From positions 1 to 64,000 of the forward strand of contig JALQPE010002634.1 of assembly GCA_030407315.1 (NCBI GenBank): 64,000 nt of DNA, written 5' to 3'. The notes below the pieces were generated by a model that was not told the origin of the DNA, searched no databases, and was given only the letters and a program-made list of their open reading frames with translations. Shown here piece by piece: positions 43,628 to 52,845 of the stretch. How positions within the stretch are numbered: position 1 is the stretch's first letter; the number at the start of each line of letters is the position of its first letter. The position numbers and the translations under genes were made by a program. Origin of the DNA: Asparagopsis taxiformis (Eukaryota; Rhodophyta; Florideophyceae; Bonnemaisoniales; Bonnemaisoniaceae).

Positions 43628-43857
43628 AATGAAGCTTTCCCGGAAGCGATGGAACGATTGAGTTGCACGAGATACAAAAAAGATTGCTGTATAGTGTCGG
43701 TAACCACAACGGTCTGCGATGAACGTTCAGGTCAGGTCAAGTACCGGATAATACGCCAACAGCCCAGATTGTATACGGTAGGCAGTCATCAACAGTATTT
43801 AATGAGGTACAATTACAGCTGTCGAGCTAGGCCGCGAGCACCCCTATGTCCGGAAGA

Positions 43858-44067
43858 CGTCCTGATTTGAATTAAAATATGGGCTATTCTCAAAAACATG
43901 CACATGTGAACATGTTTTTGAGATGGGGGTGTGCCGTACGGCACAATCGACCCGCTGAAATCGATGTTTTTTGCAATATTTTTTTCTGCCCTGAATTGTA
44001 GAATTTCTGGGCTGGACAGCAATGCAACTGAGCTGGACATCCACCGGGCGTCCATTTCAACTTGGTC
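43858..44067 (-). repeat. Dispersed repeat copy C with hairpin
   Basis: Inverted copy of 1545-1740 including the CTCAAAAACATG...CATGTTTTTGAG hairpin at 43889-43922 and the GGACGCCCGGTGGATGTCCAGC-type core. It lies between the coiled-coil gene and the methyltransferase-SET gene. Confidence 0.75.
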
Positions 44068-44287
44068 TTGTATTTTGCATCTGCACGCATAACAGCAACC
44101 AAGCAGTCAGGTTCACTGCTCGGACGAAGTGCACGTGGAGTGTGAACGATTGGTTTTTGACAGGCGAGTACTGCTGAATAGGTTTCACCCTGGACTAATG
44201 GTGGCTGGACATGCTGCATTATATGATATATTTCAACTCTGGAACGTAGCTTTATTTGTAGTCGAAATGAAAAAATCTTTCGTGACC

Positions 44288-46321
44288 CTAATTCCATGCT
44301 CTAAACGCTGTCCCATAATGAACGTAGAGCTCCTGCCCCGGACGGATATCGCGGATTGCACGTACTACAATGATCTTCGGATTTTCTAGGTCCTTCGCCT
44401 TGAGCTTCTTCCCCGTCGAACCGCTGCTGTAGTTCTCGACAAACTCGACGTTGGCCATCCGCCTGGTGTCTTCCGCTGGAGTGTCCTCACCTCGCAAATA
44501 CCGCGTGTCGTTGATGAACTGCGCCGAACAGAACGGAGCCGGAACAATCCAAGTAGGATGCTCGATGTTTTCGTCGTCCTCCGCTGTTGCATACAGCTTG
44601 ATGGCATACATCAAGAATATTTCCTTCGTTATCGCCATGTGACCCTCTCCGTACGCGAACCGAATCGACTCCTTGCTCATATCAGAGTACACAACAGTTC
44701 CGTAGTATGCACATACTTCGTCGCCAACATTAAATGTCTGTTCAGCGAAGAGCCCTCTTCCTGCATTTGGATGCTTAATCAGCGATGGTCGAACGCTCAA
44801 TTTTTTCGCAACACAATCGTGTGCCCGCATCACGCGAGGGTTTTCAGTTTGCAACCAGCGGCGCAGGGAAGGTGGCCAATAATGTACCGGTTTCTCCATG
44901 TGCTCGCGCGACGCAATCGACTCTGGGCACAGCTGCCAGAGGTACTGCCGAATATATTTCGGGAACCTCTGGTACAGGGGAAGGCCAGGTGGGGGTTCGA
45001 TGATCCTGCGTTCCCTCTGCGTACGCATCGTGACAGAGGGGGACGCCAAGAACTTCTCAGCACTCTGTTTCGCTTCTGTCGTGACCCTCATGTCAGTGTT
45101 GTTTGAAAGAATTACACGTGACATGACTGCACACAGCTTTGGAAGCGATCGTGCCGCACACAATTTGTCCATGTCACTGCCGACGAAAACACGGTGCTCA
45201 GGCAAGCGCATAGCTGCTTTTCCCGTTGCGAAAGTGCCAGAGAATGGATCGACAACAATATCACCAGGCTGTGAATGCTGGCTGATCAACTCCATCATGA
45301 GAGCGACGCTCTTCTGCTCTGCACGAACTCTGACCGTAGCACCGGTTGTGCTCCTTGTTCGCCACACCATCTCATTCGAATCGATGGCGGGCATATTGAT
45401 GGTGACGTTGCACCACGCCGGGTACGTGCCGTCCATGTATCCGTGGTTCCTATAGGCCACCATCTCGCTTCCAGTCTTGAATGGAACACCTCGCTTCCAG
45501 AAGTGGATAGCGACCTCTGCCATGTTCATGCGTTGGTACCTCTTCCGCCCCGGCATTTGATAGAGGTGCCCAGGTAGTCGGACAAACAACAGAGGTACCT
45601 CGTCAACGAAGAAACCTGAATTCCGAACGACGTCCTCGTCCTCCTCCTCATCCGCACTTTCTTCGCCACTGTGCTGCGATGCTTCGGAGTCTGAATTCAT
45701 GGACGTAACCTCTTCTTCATCCGACCCGTCATCACTGGCAGCAGCATCGGTTGGGCCTTCTGACTGCGGTCCTTTGTACGTTTCCAAGTAATGGAACCAT
45801 TCATAGAACTGCAAAACGGAGCAGAACACGATGCCGTGGCCACCGGGGCGCAACAGCTCGTCAAACACTTCGATGCTAGCCTGCATATCTTCTGCAGTTA
45901 GCCTGTCGTACGAAGAGTTGGAATCGTTCCTCTTACGACGAACATTGTAGGGCGGATCAGTCAGAATGAGCTGAACGTTGCCCGTGATGGGCACGTGTTC
46001 TCGGCTCTCGTCGGCACTGACCAAATCTTCGAAAGGGACGTCGTACACCCGGCAATACTGACTCATTTTCGAAAGAAAGTCCTTTGCGAGAGCCTGCCCT
46101 TCACTTTCCTGCTCTTCTGTCGCATGGGGTGACGGTGACGGGGGAGACGGCCCTTGGGCAGCAAGACTGGGCCTCCCAGGTCCAAGTTGAAGCCTGGTTG
46201 TGTGTCTTGTCGACGGAACCAAACCTCTCCCTCCTGTGTTGCGACGAGTGGGAGTGTCATCAACCGGCTTGGGGACCTTTTCTGCGTCCGCGGCTTGTGG
46301 TGCCGGGCGGAGGACAGCCAT
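44288..46321 (-). CDS. DNA methyltransferase-SET domain fusion, 677 aa
   Basis: Uninterrupted frame. Residues 1-80 are Pro/Ser-rich. The methyltransferase has the catalytic T-D-P-P-Y at 121-125, 'LLRPGGHGIVFCS' at 156-168, an acidic insert (about 190-232), and AdoMet motif I 'VVDPFSGTFATGKAA' at 356-370, the beta-class order of N6-A/N4-C DNA methyltransferases. After a linker (about 430-505) a SET domain follows: 'NAGRGLFAEQTFNVGDEVCAYYG' region (519-541), 'FINDTRYL' (602-609) and 'VRAIRDIRPGQELYVHYG' (653-670). In usual SET domains the central motif is N-H; here it reads N-D, so histone-lysine methyltransferase activity is uncertain. There is no frameshift, in contrast to its neighbours, which suggests selection or recent arrival. 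It probably acts on chromatin, writing both a DNA and a protein mark. Confidence 0.88.
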   Translation of the reverse strand: MAVLRPAPQAADAEKVPKPVDDTPTRRNTGGRGLVPSTRHTTRLQLGPGRPSLAAQGPSPPSPSPHATEEQESEGQALAKDFLSKMSQYCRVYDVPFEDLVSADESREHVPITGNVQLILTDPPYNVRRKRNDSNSSYDRLTAEDMQASIEVFDELLRPGGHGIVFCSVLQFYEWFHYLETYKGPQSEGPTDAAASDDGSDEEEVTSMNSDSEASQHSGEESADEEEDEDVVRNSGFFVDEVPLLFVRLPGHLYQMPGRKRYQRMNMAEVAIHFWKRGVPFKTGSEMVAYRNHGYMDGTYPAWCNVTINMPAIDSNEMVWRTRSTTGATVRVRAEQKSVALMMELISQHSQPGDIVVDPFSGTFATGKAAMRLPEHRVFVGSDMDKLCAARSLPKLCAVMSRVILSNNTDMRVTTEAKQSAEKFLASPSVTMRTQRERRIIEPPPGLPLYQRFPKYIRQYLWQLCPESIASREHMEKPVHYWPPSLRRWLQTENPRVMRAHDCVAKKLSVRPSLIKHPNAGRGLFAEQTFNVGDEVCAYYGTVVYSDMSKESIRFAYGEGHMAITKEIFLMYAIKLYATAEDDENIEHPTWIVPAPFCSAQFINDTRYLRGEDTPAEDTRRMANVEFVENYSSGSTGKKLKAKDLENPKIIVVRAIRDIRPGQELYVHYGTAFRAWN

Positions 46322-46975
46322 AACGTCTTCGTCGAGGGTGTCAAAGTACGCTGGCAGCTTGTCCGGATTTCCGCTTGAGAAGTATATTTTGAGGAGGTTG
46401 AGACAGTTGGAGAGGTTGAGAAGAGAAAGAAAGATGTCGCTTGACTTGGTTTACTATCGGATCGCCTCGCAACACCACTACTTATACTATTGGAATTTCA
46501 CAATTTCCGATTTTCAGAGTTCCAACCTGCACCGCGCCACATACACGACGGCGTAACCCTAGCTGGCCCGAATCCAGATCGGTATCCACGTGTCAATCCC
46601 GATTCGACCAAAATGGTAAAATCACCAGCTCATTGCCCTGAACAAAGTCTACCGGGTTATATCACTGATACTCTACTAGATTCGTCTCTACAGGCACAAC
46701 AATCCATGGAACCAACAATCCATATTGTATAAAATTCCAATAGTACTCACACTTGGAATCCAGCTGGAAACCATAAGCTATTCTGAGGTGCCCACATCAA
46801 CAGGTTATATCACTCATACTCTACTAGATTCGTCTCTACAGGCACAACAATCCGTGGAACCAACAATCCGTAATCGATGATATCCCAACAGTGTGACTTG
46901 ATGTGCGATTGCACCAGGATGGAATGCCAAACACTTTATATGAAGGCACCAGAGTGCCCTCAAGTGCACTCTACA

Positions 46976-47332
46976 TTAACATATTTCCAGCGCCCCCCAG
47001 CGGTCGGACTCCGGCCAGGTGTACAGGTCCGGGTTGACGATAAGAAACTGCAACCGGTCGAAGAACTTCTTCACAAGGTACCTAAATGCACTGTGTTGCG
47101 CACTGGTTCTTGTCTCTACTTTTCCACCATATCCATCAGGATGAGATAGGGGGGCTTTGTTGTAGTAGAGATCTAGTTTCTGCTCCACCGGTGCGAATAG
47201 ACCTTCATCGAGCACGTCAAACCAATGCTCACTGCTGTCGAAAATGATGTACGGCGCCATCAACTCTTCGAAGCTGGAAAACTTTGCGGCGAAGGCCACA
47301 TCGGTCCAAGCATGGTATAAAACTTGAACCAC
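46976..47332 (-). CDS. Hypothetical protein, truncated, 118 aa
   Basis: Reads 'HAWTDVAFAAKFSSFEELMA', 'DLYYNKAPLSHPDGYGGKVE' and 'QFLIVNPDLYTWPESDRWGA' (short segments), with strongly protein-like composition. It stops right at the inner edge of the left TIR arm, so its 3' end is probably element-derived. It might be the remnant of a gene interrupted by the element. No family recognised. Confidence 0.45.
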   Translation of the reverse strand: MVQVLYHAWTDVAFAAKFSSFEELMAPYIIFDSSEHWFDVLDEGLFAPVEQKLDLYYNKAPLSHPDGYGGKVETRTSAQHSAFRYLVKKFFDRLQFLIVNPDLYTWPESDRWGALEIC

Positions 47333-47630
47333 GTAACAAGCTCGATTAGTGCTTTTCCGATGGGCTGGGACGCGTGGGGCTTCGTTCCCCGCTTCGGCCG
47401 CATCGCCTATTCGGCGACGCGGCAGGTTCTTGTTGCGACTTCAGATGAGAGACAGCGCTTGGAAATACATCAATACCTCGAACGTTTCCGGTGGAGCAAG
47501 ACCGAAGGCGCTTGGTTCCCCGCGTTGCGGCGCCTGTAGTGGCGAAGGAAGCATGTTACATCCAATGAGAAAGTTCTGTGGCACGATCCCAGAAAGGATG
47601 CAGTGCTCAACCCATTGACCGACTCGGTTA
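47333..47630. other. Decayed sequence, nothing secure
   Basis: Short overlapping frames occur on both strands (47324-47539 plus, 47470-47676 minus). None has recognisable content; they may be remnants of upstream exons of the gene ending at 46976. Confidence 0.3.
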
Positions 47631-47687
47631 ATGCCCTCCTAGTGAGGATGAGCGCATCGGATGCGCTCATCCTCACTAGGAGGGCAT
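47631..47687. repeat. 57-bp perfect palindrome with one-base centre
   Basis: Two 28-base arms, ATGCCCTCCTAGTGAGGATG... and its exact complement, around a central G. It closely resembles the 56-bp palindrome at 41016 in size and form but not in sequence. Confidence 0.97.
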
Positions 47688-47696
47688 GAAGGATCC

Positions 47697-48002
47697 AGAA
47701 CAGTAAAAATAGTGTCTCAGAACAGTATTTCTAGTGTACTTCAGAAGAAACAGTACCAACATCGTCTCAGGACAGTGTGCAGTGCGCCATGAACAGTGAA
47801 TGTACTGTTCTTCCTCGAAATACACTGATTTGAGAGCGGTGTATATTGTTCTGGAGATTCGAATGTACTGCTCTACGAAAGAACAGTAAATAGTGTCCTG
47901 AAAAACGGTGAAAACAGTATTCATTGAACACAGAACGGTAAATGTGGTAACCGAGATGGTGAACTACTCTCATACGGAACAGTGTAAACTGTTCCAAAGA
48001 TT
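47697..48002. repeat. GAACAGT/ACTGTTC repeat array
   Basis: About 12 copies of (GA)ACAGT or its complement at irregular spacing, many followed by AAA or GTA, ending with GAACAGTGTAAACTGTTC. Similar in design to the CACTA subterminal arrays but with a different hexamer. Confidence 0.75.
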
Positions 48003-48780
48003 TAAATCAGTGTTGTTTCAGGTCAATGTTACTACGAATTGATCGGTTTAGACCGAACTCGGTATAAAGCACAAACTGAAATTTCCGGACAAAGGTATGG
48101 TCACTGGCGTGGCAACCATCACGACGAATTACCAAGGTTCCCCTTTTCAGAGATGTCAAATGCGCTCGTTGACAAATTCAAACATCGTAGGATGTCAAAA
48201 CCTGGTGTCGACATATAGAGATGTGAAATAGACAGAGCTAGAGTCACTAAGGATAAACTGCAAGCTTCCCGCACTCACGCCCGAGCTCGCCCCCCACCCG
48301 AGCCACCCATCACTTACATTCGAATTCTGCTTCGTCTGCAAGCTCAATCCGGTCCTCACCTGTGCCCCGCACCCACGACATACTCTGCAGCCTGGTGTTA
48401 ATGTAGAGTGCACTTGAGGGCACTCTGGTGCCTTCATATAAAGTGTTTGGCATTCCATCCTGGTGCAATCGCACATCAAGTCACACTGTTGGGATATCAT
48501 CGATTACGGATTGTTGGTTCCATGGATTGTTGTGCCTGTAGAGACGAATCTAGTAGAGTATCAGTGATATAACCCGGTAGACTTTGTTCAGGGCAATGAG
48601 CTGGTGATTTTACCATTTTGATCGAATCGGGATTGACACGTGGATACCGATCTGGATTCGGGCCAGCTAGGGTTACGCCGTCGTGTATGCGGCGCGGTGC
48701 AGGTTGGAACTCTGAAAAGCCGAAATTGTGAAATTCCAGTAGTATAAGTAGTGGTGTTGCGAGGCGATCCGATAGTAAAC

Positions 48781-49436
48781 TGTAGTATACGTGGCAATTC
48801 CGAAATTGCAAATATTTACGTTTTCCGCGGAATTCGAATTTCGGCGGACTCGACCGGCGACAGCAATGCACGAACATTGCTGGCGCATGCGCGCGCGCAA
48901 CCGGCACACGTGTGCAACGAACGTACTGGCAACGGCCAACGGACCAACGGGTCCCTACGTGTGACCCACAAGGTCCTTTCCCATTCGGGGACGTTACGAG
49001 CATTGTTTACACTGTAAAGCGATGCCATCGTGGCTATATAGGTATTGGCATCGTGCCGGGAGGGAAAGGGGACAAGACAACGATCGAGCAACGGCTCTAG
49101 TCCACGACTGACTTCTACGTTTACGTTTACGTTTTGCCTAGCGAGGCTTCGTCTCCGTCGAGTTGCGCACTACCTACCCATCGCCACACGTGAGGCTGAT
49201 CGTGTGTCGTGCCTACGGGCTTGGTTGAGAGCGCCTCCGGTGACGTGCCACCTCGTTGTCGAACGTAATCCTCGCGTGGATTGTTGCGTCGTGACGCTCG
49301 TGTCTACTCGCTAACCACTCTACCTTCCTACCTAACAATACAGTCAAAACACCAGCGGGTGGACTGCTCGTTCGTTTCGTTAAGGACAGCGTGTCCGTAG
49401 CTCGTACCAGCTATCTAGAACTAACGTTGTTCCACA
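48781..49436 (+). repeat. 5' LTR of gypsy copy 2a
   Basis: Starts TGTAGTATACGTGGC and ends CCACA. It aligns to the LTRs of copy 1 with a few percent differences, including changes such as TTGTTCCACA for CGTGGTTCCACA-like ends. Confidence 0.93.
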
Positions 49437-49437
49437 C

Positions 49438-49457
49438 TGGTCTCTCGACCTAGAAGT
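49438..49457 (+). promoter_or_regulatory. Primer-binding site of gypsy copy 2a
   Basis: TGGTCTCTCGACCTAGAAGT one base after the LTR, as in the other copies. Confidence 0.7.
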
Positions 49458-49535
49458 TGCTACGAGCATAACGACAACCAACGAGGTTGAGCTCTTTTAC
49501 GTTAACGAAAAGCTACGTGCTACAGACGACGGTCT

Positions 49536-51929
49536 ATGAATTACGCTGTGTCGAATCCCAGCGCGTCGCCCAGGCAACCGTTGCCAACGTCAGCGGACGC
49601 CGAAGCCGACGTGGCCTTGTCAGCAGAAGCGATCTTCGCGACTGATCGATCTATCCCGCCGGATATCGAGGCGATCGGCCAGCTACCACGTACGGTAAGC
49701 CCGTTTGAGTCCGTGAGTATGGACCCCGCAACGCGCGGTCAGCTCAACGAAGGGAACGTGACTCCCACGGCACTACGTGTAGTGTACGAAGACCTTCGAG
49801 GTCACATCGAAAGGGCGAGCGACGCGGCCGTCGACGAAGCCGTAAGGCAGAGACTCGGAGTCTCGGAGCGCGAAGCTCTGGCGTTACGTGAACGCTCAGC
49901 GACCCTCGAACGGGAAAACGAAGATTTACGAAACCGCCTCTGCGCCGTGGAGGGAAGACTCGACTCGTTTGTCGTAGTATTCAACGAAATCGTCGCCGGA
50001 CGTTCCGCTCCGCCGAGCGGAAGCGATCCGAATTACGAAGAAGGCTCGCGCGCCTATAACTCGCAATCCTCCCCGGCCGTTCCGGGAGGATACTCACCAA
50101 CACCCGGTCCGACGACCCCGACAACGTACGGAAGGGGGGCGACAGTGCAACGAGCCATCGCCAACCCCGACGAGACGCCACGAAGGCAATTACGTTTCAA
50201 CGATACGCCAGACTACGCGCGGTCGGCGGATGCAGCACGAGCTGCACAATTCGATACGAGAGCCCCCACGCCACGAGAGACGTACATTCCGTGGCTGGGT
50301 ACGTTCGGCACGACGGACACGCGAGTCCACGAAAACGAACGTGCCGACGCGGTACGCTTACTAGGGAACGCCCTCGGACCCGTTTGCCACGCGTTGGCAG
50401 AGCACACGACAATGCTCGACGCATTTGCGAACGTGGTCTCGTACCGCATGTACCGACTTAACGATGTACGCGAACATCTCTACGTGAACGAGAGTCAAAG
50501 CGTACATAAGCTCAAACGTGAGCTGGAGGGACTTTTCCCTACGTTGAGACCGTTCTCCGGTCGGAATCCGATTACGTTGCTCGGATTCCTCGCCCAAATA
50601 CGTGATGGGTTCAGCACACTCGGAGTGTGCGAGGGAGTGGCAGTACGTGCACTGCACTTCTTCCTCGAAGGGGACGCCCGACGGTTCTACGATTCCCAGT
50701 GTACGACTGGCGTGATCACGACTGATCCGACGAAGAGGTTCTCGTGGCCTCACGTAATCAACGCGTTGATTAAACGATACCTGCAAGACGACGTGCTGCA
50801 GGAGGCCTACGAAAAGGTCACGATGATCACGCAGAGTCCTAACGAGGACGAGAATCAGTACGCTGATAGACTCGACACCGCCACGCGGGTGTGCAACTAC
50901 GTGTTTACGGATCGACTCCTCGTTCACCACTACGTACGTGGTTTACTGCCCTCGACGCGGGCAGCCGTGACGGAACGACTCCGGTCACTCCCCGAACGAG
51001 AGAGGAACGACCTCACCGTTGTGAGACGATTGGCGACGGCCGAAGGAACGACCTTCCGTGCACGTACGGCAGCTGTCGCGTCAGCCGCGAAACCGAAAGT
51101 GCGGTTTCCGGTGAAGCCTACGTTGGCTATTTCCGACCACGAGTGGAGGAAGTTCGCGGACTACGATGAGTCCGCGTACTTACGTAACGAACGGGCTAAC
51201 GAGCCCAGTTACCACGATGGTAACCCGAATATCCCCGCGAGGGATGATGACGACGTGTCGCTCGCCGCGGCTCACGTTGCCGAGATACTCTTCACGAACG
51301 GGCCGCCACCCAACGATACGAAAACGGCAAACGAAAAGCCGGACGAGCTCGAAGCTCGATTGAACCGTCCATGCGAGGACGTGCCGAAGCTCACGAGCGA
51401 GCAGACGCAATTAGCGCATTCCGTAATCCCGAATGATTACTGGACGCTGTCGTGTTGGTCATGCCGCGAAGATTGCCACTCGACGTTTACGTGCCCGCGT
51501 CTGACGCCAGATCAACGGATCTTTTTCGCGTACAAGTACTACCTCTTCCACGTGAAGAGCAACCCACGGCAGGCTGAGTACTTCCGCCAACGAATGGCCA
51601 AACGGAACCAGGAACGACCTGGTGAGCGAGGGAACGTGAACCCGCGGAGGTATGGCACGCCGCCTACGATACTCCGAAACCCCAATCGTGACGGGGGGAG
51701 GCCATTCGACCGGCGCCGCGACGACTTTCGTAATGATCGACGTGATCCCCGCCCGTGGGCGAACGAACGAAATGGCCAACGTAATGGCCGCAGCGGGGTC
51801 TACGTGACGACTTCCGCTGACGAGACACCACTCGAGGTGGGAACGAGTCACGATGACGAACGAGCTTCGTGGGCTCACGACGACGACGAGTCGAACGGCC
51901 TCGCACCGGAAAACGACCAGGCGATGTAG
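49536..51929 (+). CDS. gag: Gypsy copy 2a Gag polyprotein, intact 797 aa
   Basis: The only uninterrupted gag in the window and the reference for the family. A coiled coil lies at about 85-150 ('SATLERENEDLRNRL'). A Retrotrans_gag-like capsid region runs from about 325 to 480 ('LEGLFPTLRPFSG', 'FFLEGDARRFYDS', 'QYADRLDTATRVCNYVF'). A zinc knuckle, C-W-S-C-x4-H-x4-C, is at 640-653 for RNA binding. The C-terminal tail is acidic and ends 'ENDQAM', with the stop inside a stem-loop. It assembles virus-like particles that carry the element RNA. The start is chosen as the Met shared by all copies. Confidence 0.93.
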   Translation: MNYAVSNPSASPRQPLPTSADAEADVALSAEAIFATDRSIPPDIEAIGQLPRTVSPFESVSMDPATRGQLNEGNVTPTALRVVYEDLRGHIERASDAAVDEAVRQRLGVSEREALALRERSATLERENEDLRNRLCAVEGRLDSFVVVFNEIVAGRSAPPSGSDPNYEEGSRAYNSQSSPAVPGGYSPTPGPTTPTTYGRGATVQRAIANPDETPRRQLRFNDTPDYARSADAARAAQFDTRAPTPRETYIPWLGTFGTTDTRVHENERADAVRLLGNALGPVCHALAEHTTMLDAFANVVSYRMYRLNDVREHLYVNESQSVHKLKRELEGLFPTLRPFSGRNPITLLGFLAQIRDGFSTLGVCEGVAVRALHFFLEGDARRFYDSQCTTGVITTDPTKRFSWPHVINALIKRYLQDDVLQEAYEKVTMITQSPNEDENQYADRLDTATRVCNYVFTDRLLVHHYVRGLLPSTRAAVTERLRSLPERERNDLTVVRRLATAEGTTFRARTAAVASAAKPKVRFPVKPTLAISDHEWRKFADYDESAYLRNERANEPSYHDGNPNIPARDDDDVSLAAAHVAEILFTNGPPPNDTKTANEKPDELEARLNRPCEDVPKLTSEQTQLAHSVIPNDYWTLSCWSCREDCHSTFTCPRLTPDQRIFFAYKYYLFHVKSNPRQAEYFRQRMAKRNQERPGERGNVNPRRYGTPPTILRNPNRDGGRPFDRRRDDFRNDRRDPRPWANERNGQRNGRSGVYVTTSADETPLEVGTSHDDERASWAHDDDESNGLAPENDQAM

Positions 51930-51953
51930 GTCACGAGCCACCCACATCGCCTG
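51908..51953 (+). promoter_or_regulatory. Gag-stop stem-loop with mutated slippery site, copy 2a
   Basis: The stem 51918-51953 encloses the gag TAG at 51927-51929, as in the other copies. The heptamer is GGAAAAC (51908-51914) instead of GGGAAAC, so it no longer fits X-XXY-YYZ in the gag frame. This copy lacks most of pol, consistent with relaxed constraint. Confidence 0.55.
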
Positions 51954-52089
51954 AACCCTTACGTGAAAGGGGGACGGCCGACGTCGAAGATTGGTCCTCC
52001 GCAGGCTCACCGATGAACGAGAGTTAAGAAAAGCTCACGGCCGCGAAGGCCAACTCGAGTCAAACGACACCCGACGTGGGGGAAGAAAC

Positions 52090-52746
52090 TGTAGTATACG
52101 TGGCAATTCCGAAATTGCAAATATTTACGTTTTTCCGCGGAATTCGAATTTCGCCGGATACGACCGGCGACAGCAATGAACGAACATTGCTGGCGCATGC
52201 GCGCGCGCAACCTGCACACGTGTGCAACGAACGTATTGGCAACGGCCAACGGACCAACGGGTCCCTACGTGTGACCCACAAGGTCCCTTCCCATTCGGGG
52301 ACGTTACGAGCAGTGTTCACACTGTAAAGCGATGCCATCGTGGCTATATAGGTATTGGCATCGTGCCGGGAGGGAAAGGGGACAAGACAACGATCGAGCA
52401 ACGGCTCTAGTCCACGACTGACTTCTACGTTTACGTTTACGTTTTGCCTAACGAGGCTTCGTCTCCGTCGAGCTGCGTACTCCCTACCCATCGCCGCACG
52501 TAAGGCTGATTGCGTGTAGTGCCTCCGGGCTTGGTCGAGAGCGCCTCCGGTGACGTACCACCTCGTTTGCTAACGTAATCCTCGCGTGGATTGTTGCGTC
52601 GTGACGCTCGTGTCTACTCGCTAACCACTCTACCTTCCTACCTAACAATACAGTCAAAACACCAGCGGGTGGACTGCTCGTTCGTTTCGTAAGGACAGCG
52701 TGTCCGTAGCTCGTACCAGCTACTTCTAGAACTAACGTGGTCCACA
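52090..52746 (+). repeat. 5' LTR of gypsy copy 2b
   Basis: 657 bp, TGTAG...CCACA, joined directly to GAAAC of copy 2a gag/pol. Followed by C and the TGGTCTCTCGACCTAG primer-binding site (52748 on). Confidence 0.93.
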
Positions 52747-52845
52747 CTGGTCTCTCGACCTAGAAGTTGCTACGAGCATAACGACAACCAACGAGGTTGA
52801 GCTCTTTTACGTTAACGAAAAGCTACGTGCTACAGACGACGGTCT

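Larger units (their letters stand above)
46449..48780. mobile_element. Small TIR element (2.3 kb) upstream of the SET-methyltransferase gene
   Basis: Left arm 46449-46983 and right arm 48398-48780 are inverted copies starting GTTTACTATCGGATCGCC and ending at CTCTACATTAACA. The left arm is about 148 bp longer because a segment of about 70 bp (GGTTATATCAC...AACAATCC) is duplicated at 46655 and 46803. The right outer edge is cut by the LTR of gypsy copy 2a, so no target duplication can be read. Inside are a truncated minus-strand gene, a 57-bp palindrome and a GAACAGT repeat array. Confidence 0.75.
48781..52089 (+). mobile_element. Gypsy copy 2a (5' part: LTR, gag)
   Basis: Same family as copy 1, plus orientation. 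It comprises a 656-bp LTR, primer-binding site, full gag and the start of pol, and is cut at GGGGAAGAAAC by the LTR of copy 2b. Its remaining part, if 2b inserted into it, should lie beyond the window. A 12-base deletion in gag (lacking residues N-L-E-A) and a G-to-C change in the zinc knuckle distinguish it from copy 1. Confidence 0.92.
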
